The notes beneath the pieces were generated by a model, which saw only the letters and a list, made by a program, of their open reading frames with translations, was not told the DNA's origin and did not search any database. From positions 1 to 21,710 of IMG/VR virus record IMGVR_UViG_3300015189_000030: a DNA stretch of 21,710 nt. One strand, 5' to 3'. The stretch comes from a virus. Below, one piece after another: positions 13,027-20,064 of the stretch (its first letter is position 1; each line of letters begins with the position of its first letter). Made by a program: the position numbers and the translations under genes.

Positions 13027-15798
13027 ATGACCTGGCTTGACGACATCGGCGCGACCGAGATCAAAAAGGACGGCGTCAGCGTGGGCGTGCGCCGCACGCT
13101 CGACCTGACGGGCGCTGGCGTCACCGCGACCGACAACCCGGCGACGGGCACCCTGACGCTCAACATCCCCGCCACGGGTGGCGGTGGTGGCGGCGTCACT
13201 TCGGTCGCAGATCACGCTGCACTTCGCGTCGCAACGCCGACCGATGGCTTGGCCTATTCCGTACTGTCCCCGCCTGAGGACTGGGTCTATTCGTCGACCA
13301 CGGGCTCTGGCGTGCCAGATGATGATGAGTCAACCATCAAGCTGACGGCGACGAGCCTAGGCGCTAACGGTCGCTTTTATAGGAAGGGCAGCACCTCCCC
13401 CGCGACCATCGCCGCCCTGCGGCTCAGCGCGAGCGGCAAGCAGAAGCGTACGCGCGTGCTGTGTTACCAGTCGCTGAGGGATCAAGGCGGCGGTGAGTTC
13501 ATCTGGCGCACCGTCGACGGAAGCAACCCGCTGCCCGCAGACGACGGCGGCGTGAACATTCTTGCGACAGGCGTAACCACAGGATGGTGGCAGCGGCAAT
13601 ACGCGGGACCGATTCACGCCGAGTGGTACGGCATCTTTTGCGACAGCGACGATGCGAAGGCGACGACCAATCGCACGCGCTTCAACGCGATGATCCTGGC
13701 AAACCTCACGAACGCGCACTTCGTGTTTGGCAACAAGAGCGGCGGATACATGGCCGTTGACTACGACGCTAGCACGCCGTCCAATCCGCGCTGCCTGATA
13801 CTGGACAACCTAACGGGCGCGACAATATCGGGGCAGGGCAGGAGCACGATCATCAAATTCGTGGGCGCGACGCCGCCGAACACGTCGACCTATCCACTCG
13901 CGACGCTGGCGATGATGCGCGGAGACTTTATCCAAGACTGCGTGCTCGAGAACTTCAAACTCGAGTGCAACAGCAAAGCGCACCTAGGCCTTTGGCTGAA
14001 AAACGGCTGCCAATATAACGACATCTACAACGTAACGGCGCAAAACGCGACGGGCGTAGGCATCCAACTAGGTCAGGGCGACGGAAACGTTTCCACCATA
14101 ACCGACGGAAACAGCCTGTACCACTGCAACACAGGGTTTTGCGGGAACGGCGCTGACCCGGGCACCGGTCGTGGTGGTATGCGCATAACGGACGGGAACA
14201 CGAACAACACCACAATTGCTGAGTGCGTCGTCGGCATATGTGGACCGGCGAACCCGATTGGCGGAGGACCTGGCACGTCGCTAACCGACGGGTTCGGTAT
14301 CGAGATCGACCATTTCCCGCGGTCGACGGTGATCAGCAATTGCCAAATGTACATCAACGGCAAGCGCCAGATCTATGTGCGCAAGGAGTTAGCGCAAGGC
14401 GTGTCGATCCGTGATTGCACGTGGGAGCTCTACGGCGAATCGATCGTAGAAGTCGAGGGCGGCGGCGGGGGCACGCACGCGTCAGGCAACATCATCCTAG
14501 ACAACTGCGGCAACTCCTACTCGTTCCGTGTCGAACACTCACTGTCGTTCACGTTCAACGCAGGAACAGACATCTTTACGACATCCGCGGCACACGGGTA
14601 CTCCGTCGGTGACACCGTGACGATGGCATCGCTCATCAGCGCGGGCGGCGCGCTGCCTTTCGGCTACGACGCAACGACGCTCTACACCGTGCGGGCGGCT
14701 AGTCTGACGTCCACCACTTTTACGCTGTCATCTGCCGCGACGGCGCCCGCTGCGGTGAACGGCACAACGAACGGGACTGGTACCAACTACGTTCGCAAGC
14801 ACTACCGGATCATCAACGATCAGTCCCCTTGCACGCTAACGTTGCGTAACTGCCGTTTCGACGGTCCGAGTATGCAACGGGACGCGGCAAACAACCCTAT
14901 TCCGTCTGTAGACTCTGCCGCTATCGCACCGATTTACAAGAGCATGACGTCCAGCACGCAGGGCGCCAACCTGCTTGAAATCGAGGGCGAGACAGCGTTT
15001 TACGCGGGGGCGTACCCATACACCGGCGGAACGTCGCAAAAGCGCGGGCTCGTCGCAAAAGGCACTTTCAGTGGTCTGCAGGTGCTGGATTCAATCAAGC
15101 TCTACGAGATCATTCTCGGCAACATCACCCCCGCCTCTGGGGATCTGGTGCTAGTCCAGCAGGTGCCTTCGCGTGAGGTCAACACCAGCACGCCAGAGGC
15201 GCTGATCAACGCGCGCGCGATTACTCCTGCGAGTGTGGCGACAACGGGTGCAATGTCTGCCGCCACATCGATATCGTCCGCTACGGCCACGCACACGGGC
15301 GAGATTGTGGCAGCGACATCCGTGTCCCGGATGCGCCTCGCGAACACAGGGACAGGCCTCTATGACGGCATCTGGGTCAACGTCGCGAGTGGGTCAGAGA
15401 CGCTCGCCAACGCGTGCTTCATCAGCAACGGCGGTGAAGCGATCCTCAACGGCCCGTCGACGGCCGCCTCGATTCGCATCGCCAACGCGGCGATGTTCTC
15501 GTGCACAGCCACGACCATGTCGGTGTTTGGCAACCCGCCCATCGCGCGTCCTGGCGCGTACACGCTGACCTACGCGACGAACACGCGCACGCTGAGCGCG
15601 TACACGACGGACCCGGAAAACGTTGCGTACACCGGCGCAGCGGACAGCGAAGCCAAGCTCGCAGACCTGAACGCGCTGCGCGTAGCCTACGAGAACCTGC
15701 GCGCGTCGCACGACAACCTGATCAGCTTCGTTCGCCAATTGGCGGCCGACTTTGGCGCTGGCGGCGCTGGCGTGGCGGGTTACGGGTGGTTGCAGTGA
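13027..15798 (+). CDS. Tailspike with right-handed beta-helix (pectate-lyase-like fold)
   Basis: 923 aa, the largest protein here. Residues 1-55 (WLDDIGATEIKKDGVSVGVR, LDLTGAGVTATDNPATGTLTLNI) look like a virion-attachment domain ending in a poly-Gly hinge. Residues about 200-500 contain many short N/D/G-rich strand repeats (NLTGATISGQGRSTIIKF, NFKLECNSKAHLGLWLKNGC, STVISNCQMYINGKRQIYV) as in beta-helix depolymerases. Residues about 508-600 form a separate strand domain starting FNAGTDIFTTSAAHGYSVGD; the beta-helix pattern resumes afterwards (CTLTLRNCRFDG). The C-terminus has a coiled coil (SEAKLADLNALRVAYENLRA, about 875-905) for trimerisation. It probably binds or degrades a surface polysaccharide; catalytic residues were not identified. 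Codon use in the helix region differs from neighbours. Confidence 0.8.
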   Translation: MTWLDDIGATEIKKDGVSVGVRRTLDLTGAGVTATDNPATGTLTLNIPATGGGGGGVTSVADHAALRVATPTDGLAYSVLSPPEDWVYSSTTGSGVPDDDESTIKLTATSLGANGRFYRKGSTSPATIAALRLSASGKQKRTRVLCYQSLRDQGGGEFIWRTVDGSNPLPADDGGVNILATGVTTGWWQRQYAGPIHAEWYGIFCDSDDAKATTNRTRFNAMILANLTNAHFVFGNKSGGYMAVDYDASTPSNPRCLILDNLTGATISGQGRSTIIKFVGATPPNTSTYPLATLAMMRGDFIQDCVLENFKLECNSKAHLGLWLKNGCQYNDIYNVTAQNATGVGIQLGQGDGNVSTITDGNSLYHCNTGFCGNGADPGTGRGGMRITDGNTNNTTIAECVVGICGPANPIGGGPGTSLTDGFGIEIDHFPRSTVISNCQMYINGKRQIYVRKELAQGVSIRDCTWELYGESIVEVEGGGGGTHASGNIILDNCGNSYSFRVEHSLSFTFNAGTDIFTTSAAHGYSVGDTVTMASLISAGGALPFGYDATTLYTVRAASLTSTTFTLSSAATAPAAVNGTTNGTGTNYVRKHYRIINDQSPCTLTLRNCRFDGPSMQRDAANNPIPSVDSAAIAPIYKSMTSSTQGANLLEIEGETAFYAGAYPYTGGTSQKRGLVAKGTFSGLQVLDSIKLYEIILGNITPASGDLVLVQQVPSREVNTSTPEALINARAITPASVATTGAMSAATSISSATATHTGEIVAATSVSRMRLANTGTGLYDGIWVNVASGSETLANACFISNGGEAILNGPSTAASIRIANAAMFSCTATTMSVFGNPPIARPGAYTLTYATNTRTLSAYTTDPENVAYTGAADSEAKLADLNALRVAYENLRASHDNLISFVRQLAADFGAGGAGVAGYGWLQ

Positions 15799-16517
15799 GG
15801 CTCGGTCTTCAGCTGTCGCTTGGCAACGCCGCTAAACCGCGCGCCACCGTCGCGTCGATCGTCGGTTCGTCGCTGGAGTACTGGGGAGATCCTTCTCAGG
15901 TGGTCATCGAGACGGGCGTGCGGCAGATGACCGACCAATCTGGAAAGGGTCGCCACCCTCTGCAGACGGTGACAACGAAGCAGCCTGTGCTCAACGCAAC
16001 GGGTGCCCCCGGAGGGACGAAGCCCTGCATCACGTACGATGGCGCCGACGACTTCCTCACGACGTCGTTTACTGCCATCGCCAAGCCGGCGCAGATGTTC
16101 GTGGTCGCGAAGTTCAACACCGTCTTTGCTGCCAACAGCTCGTTCATCGACGGCGGCAACGCGAACCGCGCGCGGGTGTACCGCGATCTCGCTGGGCGTC
16201 TCAACATGCTCGGCGGTTCGACAGGCGTCACCGCAACGGGGCTGACCGAAACAGCTTGGCACCTGCTCACTATCACGTTCAACGCCGCATCGTCGGCCGA
16301 GTCGCTGAAGGAAGACGGCACGGTGAGGGGTACCAACACGCAAGGCGTCACGGCCAACACGCTGGACGGTTTAACGTTGGGATCCATCGGTGGCGGCAGT
16401 AGCGATTGGTGGAGCGGGTCGATGTGCGATGTGATCATCAGTTCCGCCGTTCTGACGGCACCGAAGGAAGCAGCGCTGGTCGCGCTCATCAAAGCCAAGT
16501 ATCCCGCGCTCCCCTGA
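15795..16517 (+). CDS. LamG-like (concanavalin-fold) tail adhesin
   Basis: 240 aa from GTG 15795, which overlaps the tailspike stop as GTGA; GTG 15786 in the same frame is a second possibility. Residues about 78-238 fit a LamG/jellyroll lectin fold: ITYDGADDFLTT, AQMFVVAKFN, FIDGGNANRARVYRDLAGRLNMLGG, WHLLTITFNAASSAESLKEDG, LTLGSIGGGSSDWWSGSMCDVIISSAVLT. The order 'idf-G-dD-l', 'ftv-av-k', 'w--vt-t-n', 'l-iG-------w-G---eviiy---lt' is the usual one, ending in a helix (KEAALVALIKAKYPALP). It probably binds a glycan on the host surface and works with the tailspike. The long upstream open frame inside the tailspike is a shadow. Confidence 0.75.
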   Translation: MRLGLQLSLGNAAKPRATVASIVGSSLEYWGDPSQVVIETGVRQMTDQSGKGRHPLQTVTTKQPVLNATGAPGGTKPCITYDGADDFLTTSFTAIAKPAQMFVVAKFNTVFAANSSFIDGGNANRARVYRDLAGRLNMLGGSTGVTATGLTETAWHLLTITFNAASSAESLKEDGTVRGTNTQGVTANTLDGLTLGSIGGGSSDWWSGSMCDVIISSAVLTAPKEAALVALIKAKYPALP

Positions 16518-17068
16518 TGCCCACCGACCCGCGCAACACCGACGCCGCTCGAGCGCGGTTGCGCGAGGCAACGGACATCGCCGCAGTGCGCACGCATCCA
16601 GGCTACGAGACCATCTCTCCGCCCATGCCGCACGGCGGCACCGCGGTACCCTACCGGCCGCCGCAACCGAGCCTGGTCGACACGCTCGAGAAGCACGGGC
16701 GCGGGTGGTCCGCGGCGCAGAAGATCGTGGTGGGCATCGTGGCCGTCTGCGGGGCGCTTGGGGCCATCGCGACGGGCGCGGCGAGCGCCTTCCGCTGGGC
16801 AGTCGAGCGCGCGGTGTTCGAGTCCCTGGCGGCCGAGCGGGCGCACACGAAGGAAGAGATCGCCGCAGCGACGAAGGAGATCCTTCCGCTGGCCGGCCGG
16901 GTGCGCGCGGTAGAGCGGCGAGAGAGCAAGGACGACCAGCGGTGGGACCGGCTTGACAGCTGGCATGCGCGGCAGAAGCGGGCGCCGAGCACGGCCCCGC
17001 CACCGAAGTTTGGACCGGCGGCAGAGAAGCGCGGTGAGGTGCGGTTTGACGACCCTGAGGATGAATGA
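16517..17068 (+). CDS. Single-pass membrane protein with coiled coil (putative lysis region)
   Basis: 183 aa from ATG 16517, overlapping the previous stop as TGATG; the frame is open upstream but only as a shadow. There is one clear membrane helix at about 69-92 (KIVVGIVAVCGALGAIATGA), preceded by a polar, Pro-rich N-terminal region. A long charged helix or coiled coil follows (about 94-142, ERAHTKEEIAAATKEILPLA, RVRAVERRESKDDQRWDRLD), then a Pro-rich tail. It is first in a run of small membrane-associated genes. The layout recalls membrane-bound lysis accessory or inner-membrane spanin proteins, but no family motif proves it. Confidence 0.65.
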   Translation: MPTDPRNTDAARARLREATDIAAVRTHPGYETISPPMPHGGTAVPYRPPQPSLVDTLEKHGRGWSAAQKIVVGIVAVCGALGAIATGAASAFRWAVERAVFESLAAERAHTKEEIAAATKEILPLAGRVRAVERRESKDDQRWDRLDSWHARQKRAPSTAPPPKFGPAAEKRGEVRFDDPEDE

Positions 17069-17391
17069 CCGAACCGAGCGAGCCTGAGATCCCGCAGCCG
17101 AAGCCACCGAGCGGACGCTTTCGACGCACCTACGACGTCGTCGACGACGATGCCACGCCGCACGAGCTCGCGCGCGCGGTGAACGTCATGAACGCCGAGA
17201 TGGGTCTGATTCGCATCGAAGTGCAGCGCATCAGTCGAGGTGTGGCCGCGGTCGAGGCGGGCATGAAGGACGAGCGGCTAAGCGTGCGGTCCGCGCCGCC
17301 GCACGGCTGGCCAGTGGCCGCGATGCTGGTGCTCGCCGCGGTGCTGGGCGCGCTGGCGCTCTACATGCTGATCCACGCGCTGCCCCGATGA
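17065..17391 (+). CDS. Tail-anchored small membrane protein (XhlA-like layout)
   Basis: 108 aa, ATGA overlap with the previous gene. It has a polar Pro/Glu-rich N-terminus, an amphipathic helix at about 33-70 (HELARAVNVMNAEMGLIRIE, VQRISRGVAAVEAGMK) and one C-terminal membrane helix at about 82-105 (WPVAAMLVLAAVLGALALYM) followed by a two-residue basic end. A cytoplasmic coiled coil with a C-terminal anchor is the layout of XhlA-type haemolysin/lysis proteins, which often stand next to holins. The match is by layout only. Confidence 0.65.
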   Translation: MTEPSEPEIPQPKPPSGRFRRTYDVVDDDATPHELARAVNVMNAEMGLIRIEVQRISRGVAAVEAGMKDERLSVRSAPPHGWPVAAMLVLAAVLGALALYMLIHALPR

Positions 17392-17415
17392 CTTTGCTTG
17401 CGAGAGGAGCCACCC

Positions 17416-17691
17416 ATGAGCGAGCCCGATGCGGCGTCGAACGATGCCATCGTGGCCGAAGTGCGCGAACTCGGCCGCAAGATTGAAAACCTCAGCAGTG
17501 TGATCGCTGGCGCGACCAAGACCACCCACCGCTCGAACAATCTAATGATGGTCTTCTCGCTCGAGTTTGAGGAGCTGCGCGTCCACATCAAGCGCGCGCT
17601 GACGGCGTTCGAGCGCCGGTGGCCCGAGCTCGCCCGCAAAGCTGCTCCCACCGAAGACGACGACACCCATTCCGAAGGGACGAAGAGATGA
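17416..17691 (+). CDS. Small soluble helical protein of unknown function
   Basis: 91 aa. ATG 17416 is preceded by GAGAGGAG at 17402-17409; an upstream TTG (17398) is in frame but would put the Shine-Dalgarno inside the gene. Residues 10-32 (DAIVAEVRELGRKIENLSSV) and 45-75 are amphipathic helices. The C-terminus is acidic (APTEDDDTHSEGTKR). There is no membrane segment. The stop overlaps the next ATG as ATGA, so it is translated together with the holin-like gene. A regulatory or antiholin-type partner role is possible from position only. Confidence 0.6.
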   Translation: MSEPDAASNDAIVAEVRELGRKIENLSSVIAGATKTTHRSNNLMMVFSLEFEELRVHIKRALTAFERRWPELARKAAPTEDDDTHSEGTKR

Positions 17692-18365
17692 ACGATCAAG
17701 ACGTAATGGCCATCGGCCAGCTGGTAGTCGATCACAAGTGGGTGGCCGTGGCGTCGGTCGTCATCGGCCTCCTGGTGCGCCTCAGCAAAACGGACGTGCG
17801 GTGGTTCCCGACGCTCGACGCGCGATGGCGCGCCCTCCTCGCCGTGGTGCTGGGCGTCGCGTCGGGCGTGCTCGACAAGGTGGCCACGGGGACCGCATGG
17901 GCGCCCGCGCTCATCGGCGGCCTCGTCTCCGGCATGCTCGCGGTGACGTCGCACGACGTCGTCATCGAGGGCTTCCGACGTGGTCGCGAGCTCGACAAGC
18001 CGAAGGATTCACCGCCGCCTCCGCCCCCGAGCGGCGGCCAGGACGTGCTCCGCGAGTCGCGCCGCGCTCCGCCCATTCCGCCCGTCGACGTCGACATCCG
18101 CGAAGCGGAGACGCCTCCGGAGAGCTTCCCCCGCGTGCCCAAGCTCCCACCGTCCTTCCTGGTGCCGCTGCTACTGGCGCTGGGCGGGTGCGGAGGGTCC
18201 AACGTTGCGCACGCCGAGCGCGTGTCCGCGTGCGGCCTCGTGGTCGACAAGGCCTTCCGTGACCACCCTGGGCGCGGGGAGTGCCTCGCCGCAGAAGAGC
18301 AGATCAACCAGGCCGGCGTCTGCAAGGCCAACTTTTCCCTGCGCTGCCCCCCGGTGACGCCGTGA
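17688..18365 (+). CDS. Holin-like membrane domain fused to a lipobox/Cys-rich segment
   Basis: 225 aa from ATG 17688 (ATGA overlap). Residues 18-33, 47-62 and 70-88 are three hydrophobic helices with a basic loop after the third (FRRGRELDKPKD), a plausible class-I holin layout. A Pro-rich linker with six prolines in a row (about 109-114) and an acidic stretch follow. Residues 150-168 (VPKLPPSFLVPLLLALGGC) look like a lipoprotein signal peptide with lipobox LGGC at Cys168. The remaining ~57 residues carry Cys182, Cys199, Cys212 and Cys220. Thus a holin-like half and a lipoprotein-like half share one frame. The second half may also be started separately (GTG 18135). Function in lysis is inferred from topology and neighbours. 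Confidence 0.65.
   Translation: MNDQDVMAIGQLVVDHKWVAVASVVIGLLVRLSKTDVRWFPTLDARWRALLAVVLGVASGVLDKVATGTAWAPALIGGLVSGMLAVTSHDVVIEGFRRGRELDKPKDSPPPPPPSGGQDVLRESRRAPPIPPVDVDIREAETPPESFPRVPKLPPSFLVPLLLALGGCGGSNVAHAERVSACGLVVDKAFRDHPGRGECLAAEEQINQAGVCKANFSLRCPPVTP
18135..18365 (+). CDS. Possible internally started lipoprotein (o-spanin-like)
   Basis: An in-frame GTG at 18135 would begin a 76-aa protein, MPKLPPSFLVPLLLALGGCG…, with a basic n-region, hydrophobic core and lipobox LGGC with Cys19. CGGAGAG lies about 10 nt upstream and could act as a Shine-Dalgarno. The mature part would be ~58 residues with five cysteines including the lipidated one. Small outer-membrane lipoproteins of this size act as o-spanins in Gram-negative phage lysis. 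The features are visible; separate expression is a hypothesis, and the segment may exist only as part of the fusion. Confidence 0.4.
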   Translation: MPKLPPSFLVPLLLALGGCGGSNVAHAERVSACGLVVDKAFRDHPGRGECLAAEEQINQAGVCKANFSLRCPPVTP

Positions 18366-18535
18366 CGGCCGAGGACGTGGTCCTCGCTGGCCGAGTCGTC
18401 GGGCTCGCGATCGACGCGCTGGCGCGGCTCGTGCGCGCCGGGCACCCGGATCCGGAGCAAGCCCTTGCTGCGGCGCTCGACGGGATCGAGCTGGCAGCGC
18501 AGGAGCGCGCGCAGAAGCAATACGGCGGCGGATGA
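18362..18535 (+). CDS. 57-aa helical protein of unknown function
   Basis: GTG 18362 overlaps the previous stop as GTGA, and the stop overlaps the next ATG as ATGA. The product (MTAEDVVLAGRVVGLAIDAL…ELAAQERAQKQYGGG) is made of two amphipathic helices separated by a GHPDPEQ turn, with no strong membrane segment. A longer open frame from 18281 is only a shadow. The tight overlaps on both sides argue that it is translated. Its position after the holin-like gene suggests the same cassette. Confidence 0.55.
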   Translation: MTAEDVVLAGRVVGLAIDALARLVRAGHPDPEQALAAALDGIELAAQERAQKQYGGG

Positions 18536-18825
18536 GCGCCCGCATCCACCACGGCGCCGCCGCGCCCGAGGCGCTCGTCGTCACCATCACGCCGGGCACG
18601 AGCGGACTCGACATGACCACCGTGACCGTGGTGGTATTTCAGGTCGGCGAAACCGCGGTGACATGGGCAACGACGCTCTCCGCGGTGAGCACGTCGTCGC
18701 TCAAGGCCACGCACATCTTTGCCGCCGACGACGTGCCGGTCGCGACGAGCAAGTCGCTGATGGCCAAGCTCACGACCCCCGCGGGCGTGATGCGTGCCGG
18801 CCCGTTCACGCTGACCGTCACCTAA
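18532..18825 (+). CDS. Small beta-rich protein, Ig-like or BppU-like pattern
   Basis: 97 aa, ATGA overlap. The sequence alternates strands and turns: PEALVVTITPGTSGLDMTTVTVVVFQ, VTWATTLSAVSTSSLKATHIFAADDV, AKLTTPAGVMRAGPFTLTVT. This is the pattern of small Ig-like or baseplate upper-protein domains used in tails. It closes the small-gene run, and a 63-nt gap follows. It could be a structural accessory protein rather than part of the lysis group. Confidence 0.55.
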   Translation: MSARIHHGAAAPEALVVTITPGTSGLDMTTVTVVVFQVGETAVTWATTLSAVSTSSLKATHIFAADDVPVATSKSLMAKLTTPAGVMRAGPFTLTVT

Positions 18826-18873
18826 CGCAGCACGAGTGCACATAGGCGCCGAGCAGGCGTCGCCACATCACGC

Positions 18874-18879
18874 AAGGAG
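18874..18879 (+). promoter_or_regulatory. Ribosome binding site for the 18889 gene
   Basis: AAGGAG lies 9 nt before ATG 18889, within the 63-nt gap 18826-18888. The gap separates the small membrane-gene cassette from the second virion cluster. No convincing terminator or promoter was seen in it. Confidence 0.6.
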
Positions 18880-18888
18880 CGAGCGCCC

Positions 18889-19752
18889 ATGTCCGCACGC
18901 CTATTCGACTTTGGACGATCAGGATTCTCAGACGCGATCAATTGGCTCACCGACACCATCAAGGCCATCCAGCTGCAGCTCGACGGCGCGCTGACCGACG
19001 TCGGGGTGAAGGCCATCACCGGCGCCACCAACGCGTCGCCCATCGTCATCACCTCGACGGCTCACGGGTTCGCCAACAACGATATCGTCGTGGTGCGCGG
19101 CGTCGGTGGAAACACCGCGGCGAACGGTACGTGGCAGATCGCCAACGTAGCCGCGAACACGTTCGAGCTCAAAACGCTCACGTTCCAGAACCTCAACTCG
19201 ACCGGCAACGCTGCGTACACGTCGGGGGGCTGTGCGATCAACCTCACGCTGCCGGACTTCCTCGACGACATCAGCGCGGCGCGCGTAGGATCGGACACCG
19301 CTGCGTTCACGAGCAAGACGAACACCGCGGGCGTGCTCGACGCGGCAGACCTCTCGTTCTCCGGCGTGACAGGCACCATCCACGGGCTCGCCATCTACAA
19401 GGACGCGGGCACTGAAGCGACGGATCCGGTCATCTTCTTCTTCGACGGCAAGACGCAGGTCACCGTCGCAGCGGACGCTGCCTCGTCGGCCACCACGCTG
19501 TGGGTCGAGACGCTCGAAGGGGCCATCGCCAACGGCACGGCGATTGTGTTCTCCAACGGCGTCACCGCCACGCTGACCGCTGGCGCATCGGCTGGCGCTC
19601 GGAGCCTCACGGTGTCCGCGCTGTCGGGGGCCATTCCGGCAGGGCACACCGCCGACGCGCAGACGACCGGGAGCGGTTTGCCGCTCACGCTGTCGAGCGG
19701 CGCATACACGATAGCTTGGGACAATACGAGTAATCGTATCGTCAAGATCTGA
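18889..19752 (+). CDS. Virion/tail accessory protein with two inserted beta domains
   Basis: 287 aa. Residues 1-35 (RLFDFGRSGFSDAINWLTDTIKAIQLQL), 119-185 (LPDFLDDISAARVGSDTAAF…SFSGVTGTIHGLAIYKDAGTEATDPVIFFFD) and 262-287 (GLPLTLSSGAYTIAWDNTSN…) together read like one small phage structural scaffold of about 130-160 aa. Between them sit two additional pieces: about 43-118, beginning SPIVITSTAHGFANNDIVVVRGVGG, and about 189-256, beginning QVTVAADAASSATTLWVETL and ending SLTVSALSGAIPAGHTAD. Both look like independent beta domains. Strong AAGGAG precedes the ATG. It is probably on the virion or tail surface; exact function is unknown. Confidence 0.65.
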   Translation: MSARLFDFGRSGFSDAINWLTDTIKAIQLQLDGALTDVGVKAITGATNASPIVITSTAHGFANNDIVVVRGVGGNTAANGTWQIANVAANTFELKTLTFQNLNSTGNAAYTSGGCAINLTLPDFLDDISAARVGSDTAAFTSKTNTAGVLDAADLSFSGVTGTIHGLAIYKDAGTEATDPVIFFFDGKTQVTVAADAASSATTLWVETLEGAIANGTAIVFSNGVTATLTAGASAGARSLTVSALSGAIPAGHTADAQTTGSGLPLTLSSGAYTIAWDNTSNRIVKI

Positions 19753-19755
19753 CCT

Positions 19756-20052
19756 GTGGCGAGCGCGCAAGGCGTGGCAACACTGAACTTCGGAGCCTAC
19801 CCAGGCACCAACGAAGCCAGCGTTGCGGTAACGGGTCAAGCCACCATCTCCGCCACGAGCAAGGCGGAGGCTTACATTATGGGCGACGACACGACCGTCG
19901 ATCATGACGCCGCCGACCATCGTTACGGCGCAGCCCTCATTGGCTTGTCCTGCGGCACACCGACAGCGTCGACGGGGTTCACCATCTACGGTCGCAGCGT
20001 GGCCGGCGAATTAACTGGCCTATGGTCCATACGTTGGGTCTGGGCAGACTGA
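19756..20052 (+). CDS. Small phage structural protein, unknown function
   Basis: 98 aa, GTG start 3 nt after the previous stop. The pattern GVATLNFGAYPGTNEASVAVTGQATI, SKAEAYIMGDDTTVDHDAADHRYGAALIGLSCG, GFTIYGRSVAGELTGLWSIRWVWAD is one I associate with short proteins in phage tail/virion clusters: 'a-l-FGa-PGsneAsvaVtGq--I', 'eA-im---t-dH---eH', 'GFtiy------l-G-w-vrWvW'. All parts are strand-rich. Conserved His and Asp residues in the middle could bind metal, but this is a guess. It is presumably coexpressed with both neighbours. Confidence 0.6.
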   Translation: MASAQGVATLNFGAYPGTNEASVAVTGQATISATSKAEAYIMGDDTTVDHDAADHRYGAALIGLSCGTPTASTGFTIYGRSVAGELTGLWSIRWVWAD

Positions 20053-20064
20053 GGATATAGCACA

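Noticed and set aside
15896-17107. 403-aa minus-strand open frame across the LamG and membrane-protein genes
   Set aside because: It spans several overlapping + strand genes, has no recognisable motif and no start context.
17738-18262. Out-of-frame ORF inside the holin-like gene considered as an embedded Rz1-type spanin
   Set aside because: Arg-rich with no signal peptide or lipobox; the lipobox is in the main frame instead.
19724-19739. ATACGA-GTAA-TCGTAT inverted repeat near the end of the 18889 gene
   Set aside because: A 6-bp stem within coding sequence, no T-run and no second copy seen; probably chance.
18928-19920. 330-aa minus-strand open frame opposite the 18889 gene
   Set aside because: Arg/Asp/Val-rich shadow composition; the + strand gene has a strong ribosome binding site and recognisable virion pattern.
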